Part shown: one piece after another, positions 50,710 through 60,330 of the stretch
Layout: every line of letters starts with the position of its first letter
How positions within the stretch are numbered: position 1 is the first letter of the stretch
Source of the DNA: Chlorogloea sp. CCALA 695
GTDB lineage: Bacteria > Cyanobacteriota > Cyanobacteriia > Cyanobacteriales > Chroococcidiopsidaceae
Length of the DNA stretch: 64,000 bases
NCBI RefSeq assembly: GCF_003003885.1
Contig: NZ_PVWN01000013.1
Location: forward strand, 1 to 64,000
Direction of reading: 5' to 3'
Notes under the pieces: model-generated
Database searches by the model: none
Told to the model about the DNA's origin: nothing
What the model saw: the letters and a program-made list of their open reading frames with translations, nothing else
Program-made: the position numbers and the translations under genes

Positions 50710-52974
50710 TCATGAGTTAACGCTAGGAGTACGGGCTTTGTAGTAGTAGTAATTGTAGGCATTACCGCTATGTTTTCTCACGCCATTTACGACCAATCCC
50801 AAGACATTAGCGCGAGAAAGTCTTAAACCATCTAAAGCCTGTCTGACCACAGCCCGGTCAGTTTTAGCCATTCTGACTACTAGCACAATTCCGGCGGTAT
50901 GAGTCGCTACTATACTGCTATCGGCTAGACCTAGAATTGGCGGCGTATCGTAAATTACTAAGTCAAATTCTGTCCGCAATTGAGCCATAATATTCTGCAT
51001 CTTTTTAGATGAGAGCAGTTTAATAGGGTCAGGCGGAATTTGACCTGACGTGAGCACAAATAAGTTATCCCCTAAAGGCGATCGCTGAATTGCTTCGTAT
51101 ATCGGTAAATTAGTGGAGATAATATTGCTTAGTCCTTGTTCGTTGGGCAAGCCTAGGCGGGCATGAACCTGAGGTAGGCGCATATCCGCATCTACCAGTA
51201 ACACTTTTTGCCCCATGGCGGCGGCGGCTTGGGCTAGTTGCACCGATACTGTGGATTTGCCATCGCCTTTTTGGGCGGAAGTAACAACTAATGAATTTAT
51301 GGGTGTGTCGGAACCCAAGAAGTTGATATTAGTATGCAGAGAGCGAAAAGACTCCACAAAAGGAAAGTAAGATTCATTTTGGGTGCTACTCATACTAGGC
51401 AACACCAATTTATAACCTTCGGCTTTCTTCTCTACCTTTGCCTGAGCTAAAGGTGCAAGTTGCTTAAGACCCTTATTAAAAGGAATTATCCCCAGTAGCG
51501 GCAATTTTGTTAAATCTTTGAGGTCTTCAGGAGTATGAAATACATTATCTAACCTTTCCGCTAGTAGCGCCGCCGCCATTCCGGTCATAACTCCGGCGAT
51601 CGCCCCGAGTATCAAATTGCGTTTAATATTGGGGGAAATGGGTTCTTTTTCTAATTTAGGAGCGGCTATTACCTGCCAAGGTATTTCATTTTGGGCATTT
51701 TCTATTTGTAAAAATTCGCGTTTTTCTAAGAATCGGTTTAAGCTTTCTGTTGCTACTTTTAATTCTCTTTGCAAGTCTGTATACTGACGAGCTAAGGTTG
51801 GCAATTGCTCAACGGAGTTATTTAATGTATTCTCTGCGGTGCTAATTTCTGCTAAACGTACTTCTAAGCCAGAAATTTTTGTTGATAGTTCTACTAATTT
51901 ATTACCTAATATCCGTTGCGCTTCTGCCCTTAATACTGGAAATAAGTTCTCACGTTTATTACGCAACGATACCATATTTGGGCTGTCATCTTGAAATCTC
52001 GTTGAATCTGCCCCAATTTGACTTTCTATATCTCGCAACTGTCCTACTAATTTTTGATATACGGGGGCTTCTTTGAGTGCTTGAGCAGTATCGGATCGTT
52101 CTTGAGAATTTGTCGCCGCATAAAATGCTGGATTATCAGCTAGCGCTGCCCCCGATTGAGCTTGAAAACTTGCGTACAACGAACGGGTTTCTGCTAATTC
52201 TTTTTGTGTCTCTAAACGCTGTAATTGGACGTTATCGACTTGCTCGGATAATTGCTGTGCCTTAACTTCTGGATCTATAAAATTATATTGTTGCCTAAAT
52301 TGTTGCAGTTGCTTTTGCAGGCTATTGACTCGCAATTGCAATTCCGGCAGTTGGGAATCTACAAAATCAATACCCTTTCGCAGATTGATTTGTCGCTCTT
52401 GGAGGCTATATTTTAAATAATCTTTGGCTAACTGTTGCAGCACGAACTCAATTTTTTCTTTTTCGGTATCTTGGTAGCTGATATCTAAAATATTTGTTTT
52501 TTCAAAGCGTTCAATAGTCGTCGCTTCTATCATGGCACTGTAGTCAATATCAGGGTATTGCTGAGATAGTTGCCTAATAATTGGAGCCATCAATTCGGGA
52601 CTGAGTAATACTTGAATTTGCGTACTGTAATCTAAACCACTTTGCTGCAAATTAGGATTTACACCAGTAATTTGTGTTAATCCTTCTAATTTATTTTCTT
52701 TAGTTACAGGTTCAACTAACAGCCTAAAAGTACCTTCGTATTTAGGTTCCTGACTAAAAGTCCAAAATCCTATCCCCACAGCAATAGAAATCGCTACACC
52801 CGAAATCACCACAATTCGACGGCGTACTATTACAAGTAACTGCCGCAAATCCAAGTCATCGCTCGCTTGGTTAAAATTGCTTAGTGAGGAATCTGTATAA
52901 ACTGGCTGTGATGACTGTGAATGTTTGCCATTTTTTTCAAAGTTTAATGGCTGTGTTCGTTGTTGCTCTTCCAT
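50710..52974 (-). CDS. Wzc-type polysaccharide co-polymerase and tyrosine autokinase
   Basis: A 754-residue membrane protein that controls chain length and export of exopolysaccharide. N-terminal Wzz domain with a first membrane segment (VVISGVAISIAVGIGFWTFS, residues 53-72), a long coiled coil (about 190-450), a second membrane segment (LILGAIAGVMTGMAAALLAE, near 455), then a BY-kinase: Walker A in SAQKGDGKSTVSVQLAQAAA (near 560-580), Walker A' LLVDADMR, Walker B LVIYDTPPILGLADSS. The C-terminus has the Tyr cluster YNYYYYK (740-746), the autophosphorylation site. All parts are on one chain, unlike split CapA/CapB. The beta-barrel gene follows 13 bases later. Confidence 0.9.
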   Translation of the reverse strand: MEEQQRTQPLNFEKNGKHSQSSQPVYTDSSLSNFNQASDDLDLRQLLVIVRRRIVVISGVAISIAVGIGFWTFSQEPKYEGTFRLLVEPVTKENKLEGLTQITGVNPNLQQSGLDYSTQIQVLLSPELMAPIIRQLSQQYPDIDYSAMIEATTIERFEKTNILDISYQDTEKEKIEFVLQQLAKDYLKYSLQERQINLRKGIDFVDSQLPELQLRVNSLQKQLQQFRQQYNFIDPEVKAQQLSEQVDNVQLQRLETQKELAETRSLYASFQAQSGAALADNPAFYAATNSQERSDTAQALKEAPVYQKLVGQLRDIESQIGADSTRFQDDSPNMVSLRNKRENLFPVLRAEAQRILGNKLVELSTKISGLEVRLAEISTAENTLNNSVEQLPTLARQYTDLQRELKVATESLNRFLEKREFLQIENAQNEIPWQVIAAPKLEKEPISPNIKRNLILGAIAGVMTGMAAALLAERLDNVFHTPEDLKDLTKLPLLGIIPFNKGLKQLAPLAQAKVEKKAEGYKLVLPSMSSTQNESYFPFVESFRSLHTNINFLGSDTPINSLVVTSAQKGDGKSTVSVQLAQAAAAMGQKVLLVDADMRLPQVHARLGLPNEQGLSNIISTNLPIYEAIQRSPLGDNLFVLTSGQIPPDPIKLLSSKKMQNIMAQLRTEFDLVIYDTPPILGLADSSIVATHTAGIVLVVRMAKTDRAVVRQALDGLRLSRANVLGLVVNGVRKHSGNAYNYYYYKARTPSVNS

Positions 52975-53125
52975 AAGTTAGCTACTAATTAGCGATCCGG
53001 TGAAGGACAAATTTTTTGTGGTTGGATTCAATTACAAATTTCAATCAGTTTAACGTTCAATGTCTTCTTTTCCCGTATTTTCTGGAATAAACCTCACGCT
53101 GGCTACAGAATTTGCCTTAACTGCA

Positions 53126-54442
53126 CTATTTGAGTTTTTCTGGTTTTACTGCCAGACGCAACAATTTTGAGTACTCAAGAGCAATAATTTCTGGAGTGAA
53201 ATTAGATTCTAAGTATTCTCCCCCCGCCATACCCATGTTCAGGGCTAATTCTCGATCTTGAGCAAGGCGACGAATAAATATTGCAAGTCCCGTTCCGTCG
53301 CCGTTATTAAAAGTTGCGCCGCAGTTAGCTTCTGATAAAAGTAATTTTAAGTAAGAATGGGGTTCGCAAATTGCCGCTACAGGACGACCTGCCGCTAAGA
53401 TACCATAAAGTTTACTCGGTGCTACTAATCCTTCCATTCCCGAACTAATGCTAACTAAGGATAAATCGCAGGCTGTCAGCGAATGAGGTAAAACGTGTTT
53501 CTCTTGGTAGGGTAAAAATCGACAATTAGGCAAATCTTGTTGGACACAGATTTGCTGTTTTGCTCCACCGCCAATAAACACAAATTGAATGTCCTCATTT
53601 TGAAGTTGTTTGGCAGCGCTCATAATTGTATCCATTTCATGGCAGCGACCCATGTTTCCTGAATACATTACTGTAAATTTATCTACTAAGTCGTGTTTTT
53701 GAGCAAACCAGTTGTTTTGTTTGGCAAGGGGCATAATCCAGTCTGGGTTTGCCCAATTGTGAATTACAGAAATTTTGTCTTTAACTTCTGGACACTTTGC
53801 TATGACTCGCTCTTTCATAGTGGAACTCAACACTACAATACTTTGTGCTTGCCGCCAAATTTTTTTATTCAGCCAATTCCAGCTTTGTACTAACCAGTTT
53901 TTGGGAGAAACTACGTTTAGTTCGACGGCAACATCGGGATATAAGTCATAAATCAAACATACGTAAGGCGTACCGAAGCAACGGTTAGCAAGATAGCCCA
54001 ATACTTGCAGAAAAGGTGGGGCGGTGGTAATTAGTAAAATATCTCCTCTACTAGCAGATTTTATTAAATGCAATCCTGATCGCAGGCAAAATAAAATTCC
54101 GTTGATAGCTTTACCGCGAATGCGTGAATTCCACAGTCTAGCTGTACGACTCCGCCTAATAAATAGTTTATCTACACGCTCTTTTAGGGGAGCAGATTCC
54201 TTTTTAAAAGCATAGCCTGGTTGTCCTGTAAATACTTTTACATTAATTCCTAGCTTTCCTAATTGAATCGCTAATTCTTCAATTAATTGACCTGTGGCTG
54301 CATAGTCTGGAGGATAAAATTGGGTAAAAATGGATAATTTAATAGCATTATGCAGTTCGTCGGTTTTATTGTCTTTTTTTTGCTTTACTACTTTCAGTTT
54401 CGTTGGAGCAGGTTTTGATAAATCTTTCTCTAGCATCCGCAA
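53126..54442 (-). CDS. glycosyltransferase family 4 (WcaI-like)
   Basis: A 438-residue GT-B glycosyltransferase. The start of the catalytic domain is LSIFTQFYPPDYAATGQLIE (residues 36-55), like colanic-acid transferase WcaI. The acceptor half has DILLITTAPPFLQVLGYLAN and CLIYDLYPDVAVELNVVSP. The donor half has MYSGNMGRCHEMDTIMSAAK and the E-rich nucleotide-sugar motif SSGMEGLVAPSKLYGILAAG RPVA. A charged extension of about 35 residues precedes the domain; the TTG start at 54442 or the ATG at 54436 is possible, and the true start may be later. The EPS sugar it adds cannot be told from sequence. Confidence 0.83.
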   Translation of the reverse strand: MRMLEKDLSKPAPTKLKVVKQKKDNKTDELHNAIKLSIFTQFYPPDYAATGQLIEELAIQLGKLGINVKVFTGQPGYAFKKESAPLKERVDKLFIRRSRTARLWNSRIRGKAINGILFCLRSGLHLIKSASRGDILLITTAPPFLQVLGYLANRCFGTPYVCLIYDLYPDVAVELNVVSPKNWLVQSWNWLNKKIWRQAQSIVVLSSTMKERVIAKCPEVKDKISVIHNWANPDWIMPLAKQNNWFAQKHDLVDKFTVMYSGNMGRCHEMDTIMSAAKQLQNEDIQFVFIGGGAKQQICVQQDLPNCRFLPYQEKHVLPHSLTACDLSLVSISSGMEGLVAPSKLYGILAAGRPVAAICEPHSYLKLLLSEANCGATFNNGDGTGLAIFIRRLAQDRELALNMGMAGGEYLESNFTPEIIALEYSKLLRLAVKPEKLK

Positions 54443-54954
54443 CTTCCCAGCGCTCGATTTTTTTTAATGATGTTCTCATGAATTGATAAATATTTATTAC
54501 TATTTACTGCGGCTTTTTTTACTCTTAGCAAAATTTGACCAAAATTACGCTTTTAAAAGAAAAATCATTACAAATTGTTTTGATATAGAAAAATCACAAA
54601 AAAGCGAAATTTACAATCCTAAGCCATTAAAACTCAGTAAATAGCAAAAATGTAAGGGGATGCACAATAAAAATTACACAAGGAATTTAGCTTACATTCT
54701 ATTTGGGAACAAGTGTAATTATACTGAGAAATAAGTTTTTTTTGCTACTTGTTTTCAATTGAGATACGGTAGCACAAAATACATTTTTGTGCCTATATAG
54801 TTGTTAAATAATCAACGACATAACAACGTTTAAATATTAAAATAAAATATCAATAAACTTTAAGGTACAACACTAGATCCTAGCTATGGACATTGCAATA
54901 AAAATTAACTTAATTTATACTTTGAGCCTAGAATTATCGGTATTGAAACAAGTA
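54443..54954. other. intergenic region, nothing recognised
   Basis: About 510 strongly AT-rich bases upstream of the GT4 gene and downstream of the acetyltransferase gene. It has no frame of note, no clear terminator and no repeat. It probably contains the promoter of the leftward GT4 gene. Confidence 0.4.
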
Positions 54955-55494
54955 TCAAATTATACGTCGTTTTGAACTTTGAGCAGGGTTGCCAGCATAA
55001 ATAGTCATAGGTTGGAGACTACGCCCAGTAACACTAGCTAAAGCTAAAACCGCCCCGGCTCCTACCGTAACACCAGGGCCAACGATCGCACGAGCCGCAA
55101 TCCAGCTACCTTGTTCGATATGAATGGGGGCAGGAATAAGTTTAAAATTGCGATCGCTATAATCATGATTGCCCGTACACAAATACACGTCTTGAGATAG
55201 GCAAACATGGCTTTCAATCGTAATTTGGGCAACATTATCTAGCCAAGCATTTTCGCCAATCCATACATAGTCGCCTACAGTTAAGCGCCAAGGAAATTTT
55301 ATCTTTACGCCGGGTTTAATAGTTACTTTTTGCCCAATTTCTGCACCAAAGCGGCGTAAAATCCAAACTTTGAAGTCTGTAAAGGGCAGCCAATAGCTGC
55401 GAAAGAGTGGAGAGCCAACAAAGTACCAAAGAAGTTGTTTAACTAGGGTCGCGCCGGGGGTATAAGTGCCAACAGTGTAATTGTCTAGACGCAT
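54955..55494 (-). CDS. WcaF-like acetyltransferase (left-handed beta-helix)
   Basis: A 179-residue hexapeptide-repeat acetyltransferase related to colanic acid WcaF. N-terminal helix region: MRLDNYTVGTYTPGATLVKQ, then SYWLPFTDFKVWILRRFGAE. Hexapeptide repeats follow (IGQKVTIKPGVKIKFPWRLT, VGDYVWIGENAWLDNVAQIT) with the catalytic His in LCTGNHDYSDRNF, and GSWIAARAIVGPGVTVGAGA to the end. It acetylates a sugar in EPS. I start at MRLDNY (55494); an upstream ATG at 55512 adds MRRYSR. Confidence 0.85.
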   Translation of the reverse strand: MRLDNYTVGTYTPGATLVKQLLWYFVGSPLFRSYWLPFTDFKVWILRRFGAEIGQKVTIKPGVKIKFPWRLTVGDYVWIGENAWLDNVAQITIESHVCLSQDVYLCTGNHDYSDRNFKLIPAPIHIEQGSWIAARAIVGPGVTVGAGAVLALASVTGRSLQPMTIYAGNPAQSSKRRII

Positions 55495-55574
55495 TCGACT
55501 ATATCTACGCAAGCTCTTTTGAAACTGACTTTAGTATCCCTTGAAAGTTCTCATCTATGGCGAAGTTGCTCAAA

Positions 55575-56540
55575 TTATTTTTGTAATTGTGTCTGCTTTG
55601 CTTGGATCATCATTTGAACTATAGCTTTAAGCTTATGTTTTGCTTGCCATCCTAGCTTTTCTTTGGCTTTAGAGGGGTTAGCTCTACCTACAGCAATATC
55701 AGTAGGACGAAATAGACTAGCATCGCTGACAACGTACTCATGCCAATCTAAGCCTACACAACTAAAAACTGCGCCAATAAATTCTGCCAAAGAGCAACTC
55801 TCCCCTGTCGCAATGACATAATCATCTGGCTGCTCTTGCTGTAACATAAGGTACATAGCCTCTACATAATCAGCAGCCCATCCCCAATCGCGCTGAATGT
55901 CAATATTACCTAAATGTAATTTTTCCAGGCTCCCTTGGGCAATACGGCAAGCGGAGGAGACAATTTTTTGAGTAACAAATCGCTCTGGACGCAGAGGGGA
56001 ATCGTGATTGTAGAGAATGCCAGAACAAGCAAATAAGCCGTAAGCTTCGCGGTAGTTAGCAACTTGCCAAAAAGCGGCAGATTTAGCTACAGCGTAAGGA
56101 CTTCGGGGACGAAAAGGCGTAGTTTCATCGGCGGGTTTGTCGCTACTATCGCCAAAGCACTCACTAGAGCCAGCATTGTAAAATTTAATGGATTTACCCA
56201 AAAAACGAATCGCTTCTAGTAAGTTGAGAGTACCGATAGAAATACTTTCTAGGGTTTCTACGGGTTGCTCGAAGGAAAGACCAACAGAAGTTTGTCCGGC
56301 TAAATTATAAACTTCATCTGGTTGAATTTTTGCCAGTGCTTGCAATACGCTGCGAAAATCGTTGAGGGCGACGGATTCTAATTTTAAGCTTTCGCGAATG
56401 CCTAAACGGACAAGATTAGGGAAAGAGGATATTTGAGCATCGCGGGATGTGCCGCAGACCGTGTAGCCTTTATTCAGGAGTAGCTGGGCTAAGTACGCTC
56501 CATCTTGTCCTGATACTCCACAAATTAATGCTGTTTTCAA
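55575..56540 (-). CDS. gmd: GDP-mannose 4,6-dehydratase
   Basis: Converts GDP-mannose to GDP-4-keto-6-deoxymannose, the precursor of GDP-fucose or GDP-rhamnose for EPS. The 321-residue extended SDR has the NADP fold start ALICGVSGQDGAYLAQLLLN (residues 4-23; GxxGQDGxYL is the Gmd signature), EVYNLAGQTSVGLSFEQPVE, the catalytic Ser/Tyr/Lys in YNAGSSECFGDSS and RSPYAVAKSAAFW, and SGILYNHDSPLRPERFVTQK. Slightly shorter than the 340-370 residue norm, but all motifs are present. A dispersed repeat lies directly upstream. Confidence 0.87.
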   Translation of the reverse strand: MKTALICGVSGQDGAYLAQLLLNKGYTVCGTSRDAQISSFPNLVRLGIRESLKLESVALNDFRSVLQALAKIQPDEVYNLAGQTSVGLSFEQPVETLESISIGTLNLLEAIRFLGKSIKFYNAGSSECFGDSSDKPADETTPFRPRSPYAVAKSAAFWQVANYREAYGLFACSGILYNHDSPLRPERFVTQKIVSSACRIAQGSLEKLHLGNIDIQRDWGWAADYVEAMYLMLQQEQPDDYVIATGESCSLAEFIGAVFSCVGLDWHEYVVSDASLFRPTDIAVGRANPSKAKEKLGWQAKHKLKAIVQMMIQAKQTQLQK

Positions 56541-56607
56541 GAGCGTTAGTCTCCTTAATGGTGATGGGCGGAAGTATACTACTAATAGTAACTTTAACTT
56601 CCCAAAG

Positions 56608-56644
56608 TGCGATAGCGCAGGCGCGCCCGGTTACGGGCTTCGCA
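56608..56644 (+). repeat. GC-rich dispersed repeat, copy 3
   Basis: TGCGATAGCGCAGGCGCG, then CCCGGTTACGGGCTTCGCA. Its outer ends match copies 1 and 2; the centre carries an extra CCCG/CGGG stem. It lies between the gmd gene and the YdcF-like gene, in a gap that otherwise has no feature. Confidence 0.8.
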
Positions 56645-56703
56645 TTTCTCAGCAGTAATTTTGAGGCTTTGTTGCCTTGCCTCTAAAGATGAGCTAAATC
56701 ATG

Positions 56704-57276
56704 TTACTGATTTAAACTAGCACCCGTGCGTTTTGTACATATCCATAGCAATGCCCGACAAATATCACGCAGCACCCGCCACCATGATTCTACAGGTTTA
56801 TCGGTGGGAATTGAAACCGGAGTAAAAGCGATTCCTTGACTGCCAAATATGATACATGCGATCGCTTTGGCTCGTCGCATATGATAGTCAGCAGTAATTA
56901 AGTATAGATGCTGAAAATGGCGTTTTTTAAAATCGGCAACTAGAGAAGTAAAGTTAGTCACAGTATCTATGGCACGACGATCAAGGTAGACTTTCTCAAG
57001 GGGAACTTTTGCGGTATTAAATGCCCAATTTGCTTCATTGGTAGGAGAACCAGAAGAAATCCAGATTTCTAGATCGGGGTGTATCTTAGCAAATTGAGCA
57101 GTAAATATTTCTCTTAACAAGTCGCCGCCCAAAGTGAAAACTGCTTGAGGGTTAGGAGCGCTAATTTGGGCGATCGCTAACCTAGTAGGAATAAAACTGA
57201 CCAAACTTAAGATTAATGCGTAGCTAACCCAACAGGAAAAACGGTATCTTTTGCTCTTAAGAGACAAAATAGTCAC
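56704..57276 (-). CDS. YdcF-like (DUF218) protein
   Basis: A 190-residue protein of the YdcF/ElyC superfamily. The N-terminus has one membrane or signal segment (FSCWVSYALILSLVSFIPTR, residues 13-32). The core motifs are AVFTLGGDLLREIFTAQFAK, LEIWISSGSPTNEANWAF, VYLDRRAIDTVTNFTSLVAD, and the polar site LYLITADYHMRRAKAIACII. In E. coli, relatives act in envelope polymer metabolism; the activity here is unknown. It lies within EPS genes, so a link to envelope polysaccharide is plausible. Confidence 0.8.
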   Translation of the reverse strand: MTILSLKSKRYRFSCWVSYALILSLVSFIPTRLAIAQISAPNPQAVFTLGGDLLREIFTAQFAKIHPDLEIWISSGSPTNEANWAFNTAKVPLEKVYLDRRAIDTVTNFTSLVADFKKRHFQHLYLITADYHMRRAKAIACIIFGSQGIAFTPVSIPTDKPVESWWRVLRDICRALLWICTKRTGASLNQ

Positions 57277-57353
57277 TTTATAATTGTTTAACTAAGCCAT
57301 AGTAATAGTTTTAAATGATTCGGCAACAGATAACCTTAAACACGAAAGTAGTG

Positions 57354-58373
57354 TTACATATTCAACGGTTCGGGTTGGGGTTTAACTGGTTTGCCAGCAA
57401 TACTATAAAGAATATAGTGCAAAACTACTCGCCCAAACCAGGATTCATAACCAAACCAGGTGATAAAACGACTATGGAAACCAGCTAAAGAAATAAAATT
57501 ACGCAAAGTCCGTTGAAGATGAAATGTATGAGTTCGTGCTTCTGCAGGAGATACATTGTATTTTATCTCATCTAGTTGTGAATGCATATCTCCTAGAGCT
57601 ACGGCACGCCGGAGATGAGATACACGCTGCCAGGGAAAGCCCATCAATTTTGAAACATAGCGATCAAAAGTACCCGCATCACTAGCAGCAACGATCAAAT
57701 CCATCCTAAGTGGGTCGCCGCCTTCCATAGGACCATTACGATCTAAAAAATACGTCCCGTCAGCAAGCACCACTGGTTTGAGAGCTTGATTAATCGCTAC
57801 AATTGCATCATCAAAAATATAGTGACGGCGCAGGCGCATAATGTCTGGAATACACCCCCACTGGTTTTTATAACTCAAAGTCAAGCCAGTCATGCAATGA
57901 ATTTTAGGAACTGGCATAGTAATAAAGATATCTGTCTCGTGTAACAAGCGCCTAGGTAAAGGAAGCTGAAATATCCGCCCGCGAGAACGAAAATCAATCA
58001 TTTCTCTTTCCTCATCGCCCAAATTAATAACTTCTATGCCAAATTCATCTTCAAGACGATACAGCCCGTGACCTTTAAACGCTTCTGTGGCAAACCAAGC
58101 TCCATAACCCCCATCGGTTTCAACAATAGCTATTATGTGGGATGTATGTTCCCGCAATATTTTAACAGTCTCATAAATTACTACAGGAGAAGTTGTAACT
58201 CCGGGTTTGTAGTATGGGTAAGTAAGATTAGGCTTGATTGCTACCCTAGTTTTGCTAGAGATTTGAGATAAAATCCCACTTTGTTCCAAACAAAGTTTAA
58301 TTGCCTTTGTTACATCTTCCTTTGAAGATTCTAAAAATACGCAATGCTGTTGAGAAGATGACTTGTTTTGCAT
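57354..58373 (-). CDS. DUF362 domain protein
   Basis: A 339-residue DUF362 protein. Motifs: VAIKPNLTYPYYKPGVTTSP (residues 45-64), IVETDGGYGAWFATEAFKGH, LHETDIFITMPVPKIHCMTG LTLS, then YKNQWGCIPDIMRLRRHY and LVLADGTYFLDRNGPMEGGDP-like block PVVLADGTYFLDRNGPMEGG. No ferredoxin cluster domain is attached, unlike many DUF362 proteins. Its biochemical role is unknown, but it is repeatedly found near EPS gene clusters in cyanobacteria. It lies 35 bases downstream of a GT4 gene in the same operon. Confidence 0.82.
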   Translation of the reverse strand: MQNKSSSQQHCVFLESSKEDVTKAIKLCLEQSGILSQISSKTRVAIKPNLTYPYYKPGVTTSPVVIYETVKILREHTSHIIAIVETDGGYGAWFATEAFKGHGLYRLEDEFGIEVINLGDEEREMIDFRSRGRIFQLPLPRRLLHETDIFITMPVPKIHCMTGLTLSYKNQWGCIPDIMRLRRHYIFDDAIVAINQALKPVVLADGTYFLDRNGPMEGGDPLRMDLIVAASDAGTFDRYVSKLMGFPWQRVSHLRRAVALGDMHSQLDEIKYNVSPAEARTHTFHLQRTLRNFISLAGFHSRFITWFGYESWFGRVVLHYILYSIAGKPVKPQPEPLNM

Positions 58374-58408
58374 ACCAAAAATAGGCTCTGTTAGATTTAC
58401 CTAAATAA

Positions 58409-59569
58409 CTATTTCCAGGAGTAAAATATTTCTGCCATTTGTTTGACCAGTTCATCCCAAGATAAACTAGCCGACAGGGCAGGTAATTGAGCTTTGTAAC
58501 TTTGATATAGCTCAACATCTGTTAGTAAATTTCTAATTCCATCGCTAATTGCGTCAATATTTTGCTCTACTACCAATCCCCCTCGGTCTTTTACTGCCTG
58601 AGACACGCCGCAGGTGTTAGTAACTAAAACAGGAACTCCTGCGGCGATCGCTTCTTGAACAGTATTACCCCAATTTTCATGAATAGACACTAACAGAAAA
58701 ATGTCAGCATCTACGTAGGCAGATAATTTTTCATCCCCGTAGACAGCAGGTAGAAAATGAGTAAGTTTACTAATGCCGAGTTGCCGCGACAAGTTACGTA
58801 AGCCTCCTAGATATAGCTCTGATTCGGTTGGTCCAATAATAGCTAGTTGCCATTTTAGATCGACTACGTTAGACAGAGCTACGAGCAACTGTTCTATGTT
58901 CTTTTTCTTTTCAATGCGTCCTAGCCAAAGAATAAGCGGATCTTGTAGCGATAGTCCCCACTTTTGCCGGAATTTTCCTTTGGGTGGTAAATGCTGATAT
59001 TCACTCAAATCAACGCCATTTGGTCTAAGTTGTAACTTCTCTAATGGAATACCAAACTTGATTGCATCATCCCACTCTATTTTTGAAGTTACGACAATAG
59101 CTCTTGCTGCTGCTAGTAGACGAGCGCCAAACAATTGATGATAAATACGTTTTAACTGCAAACTTTGAACAATAGGAATTAGCATTCCGCTTGGTTCAAC
59201 ACTGTAAGGGATATTATAGCGCTTGGCAAAACTAGCGATCGCTATCCCTAAAAAATCGTATAAGCCAATAATATGAATAGCATCAAATTGAGCTAAGTGC
59301 GCTTTAGCAAAAGCAAACACTGATGGATTTAAGGAAGCTTTACGAAAAGTTAACCAACTGCCTAGATAATATACGTTAACACCTGCAATTGTTTCTGTCC
59401 AATTGCGCCAGCTTGGAGTTTTATTACGCTCAATGACAGTACTCGTTACCACACTAACGCAATGACCTAATTTTGCTAGTCCTTCAGATAAGGCTATAGC
59501 GTTACCTACTGTTCCGCCAAAGGAGTAAGCAGGTTTATAATTCTGAACGCAAAGTAGAATACGCATCAA
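58409..59569 (-). CDS. glycosyltransferase family 4
   Basis: A 386-residue GT-B glycosyltransferase. N-terminal half: MRILLCVQNYKPAYSFGGTV (glycine-rich loop), DAIHIIGLYDFLGIAIASFA, VEPSGMLIPIVQSLQLKRIY. The C-terminal half has LILWLGRIEKKKNIEQLLVA, the nucleotide-sugar motif SIHENWGNTVQEAIAAGVPV and TNTCGVSQAV. It should transfer a hexose or deoxyhexose to the growing repeat unit of EPS; the substrate is not readable. Upstream lies a methyltransferase gene 30 bases away. Confidence 0.87.
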   Translation of the reverse strand: MMRILLCVQNYKPAYSFGGTVGNAIALSEGLAKLGHCVSVVTSTVIERNKTPSWRNWTETIAGVNVYYLGSWLTFRKASLNPSVFAFAKAHLAQFDAIHIIGLYDFLGIAIASFAKRYNIPYSVEPSGMLIPIVQSLQLKRIYHQLFGARLLAAARAIVVTSKIEWDDAIKFGIPLEKLQLRPNGVDLSEYQHLPPKGKFRQKWGLSLQDPLILWLGRIEKKKNIEQLLVALSNVVDLKWQLAIIGPTESELYLGGLRNLSRQLGISKLTHFLPAVYGDEKLSAYVDADIFLLVSIHENWGNTVQEAIAAGVPVLVTNTCGVSQAVKDRGGLVVEQNIDAISDGIRNLLTDVELYQSYKAQLPALSASLSWDELVKQMAEIFYSWK

Positions 59570-59599
59570 GAAATTAGTCCTAAAGCTATTGATTTTATT

Positions 59600-60301
59600 C
59601 TAGGATTTTGTGAGAACCATTAATGAATATCCACCCATTAATCGAACAGCAAGATTAGGATTTAAGGCATACATTAGTTGCCTGGGAACTTTTGCTAATC
59701 TTGTCTTAAATGATTTGGCTGCTAACTCAATTGCTCCAGCAGTGTAAAACCAGTCAACTATTTCATATCCTGTATCTTTTAGTATTGCCAAAGCTGTCTC
59801 TTTACTAAAATAATGAATATGTCCTACTTTTTCTCTTGCCGATAAAATTGGACTTACTCTGAGTATAGAAGAAACAGATAAATCCAAAGGGATGTGAAAG
59901 ATTTGATAGCGGGATTTGGTGCTTATTTGTCTTAAGAAACTAAAACATTCTTCTATATGCTCAACCACGTCAATACATAATATTAAGTCATAAAATGCAT
60001 TTTCATCTTTAGTTATATCTGTTAAATAAAAGTTTAATCTATCTTTTTCTCTGTCTCGGCACAATTTCCCAGCTTGAGGAGATATTTCATAGCCCGAAAA
60101 CTGCACATTTTCAGGCATTTTAGTATATAGTTGATTTAAAATTTCTCCAGCACCGCATCCTACTTCGCTTATTGAGGTTATTTTTAAATCATTTTTCTCG
60201 ATCATTTTGAAAATTTCTTGAGCTTTCCAAGGTGAATCTTCAACATCCCAAGTTGGATTATTATCAAGATACTTGCCTTGAGTATATAATTGGTGATACA
60301 T
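59600..60301 (-). CDS. class I SAM-dependent methyltransferase
   Basis: A 233-residue methyltransferase. The AdoMet motif is ITSISEVGCGAGEILNQLYT (about residues 40-59), with the acidic residue at the end of the second strand in FSGYEISPQAG, and DLILCIDVVEHIEECFSFLR as motif IV. The C-terminal part includes REKVGHIHYFSKETALAILK. Such enzymes modify sugars or small molecules; its location suggests methylation of an EPS sugar. It belongs to an AT-richer run of genes (59.6-63.8 kb). Confidence 0.8.
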   Translation of the reverse strand: MYHQLYTQGKYLDNNPTWDVEDSPWKAQEIFKMIEKNDLKITSISEVGCGAGEILNQLYTKMPENVQFSGYEISPQAGKLCRDREKDRLNFYLTDITKDENAFYDLILCIDVVEHIEECFSFLRQISTKSRYQIFHIPLDLSVSSILRVSPILSAREKVGHIHYFSKETALAILKDTGYEIVDWFYTAGAIELAAKSFKTRLAKVPRQLMYALNPNLAVRLMGGYSLMVLTKS

Positions 60302-60330
60302 ACGAAAAATGAACCTTTCAATTTTTAAAG

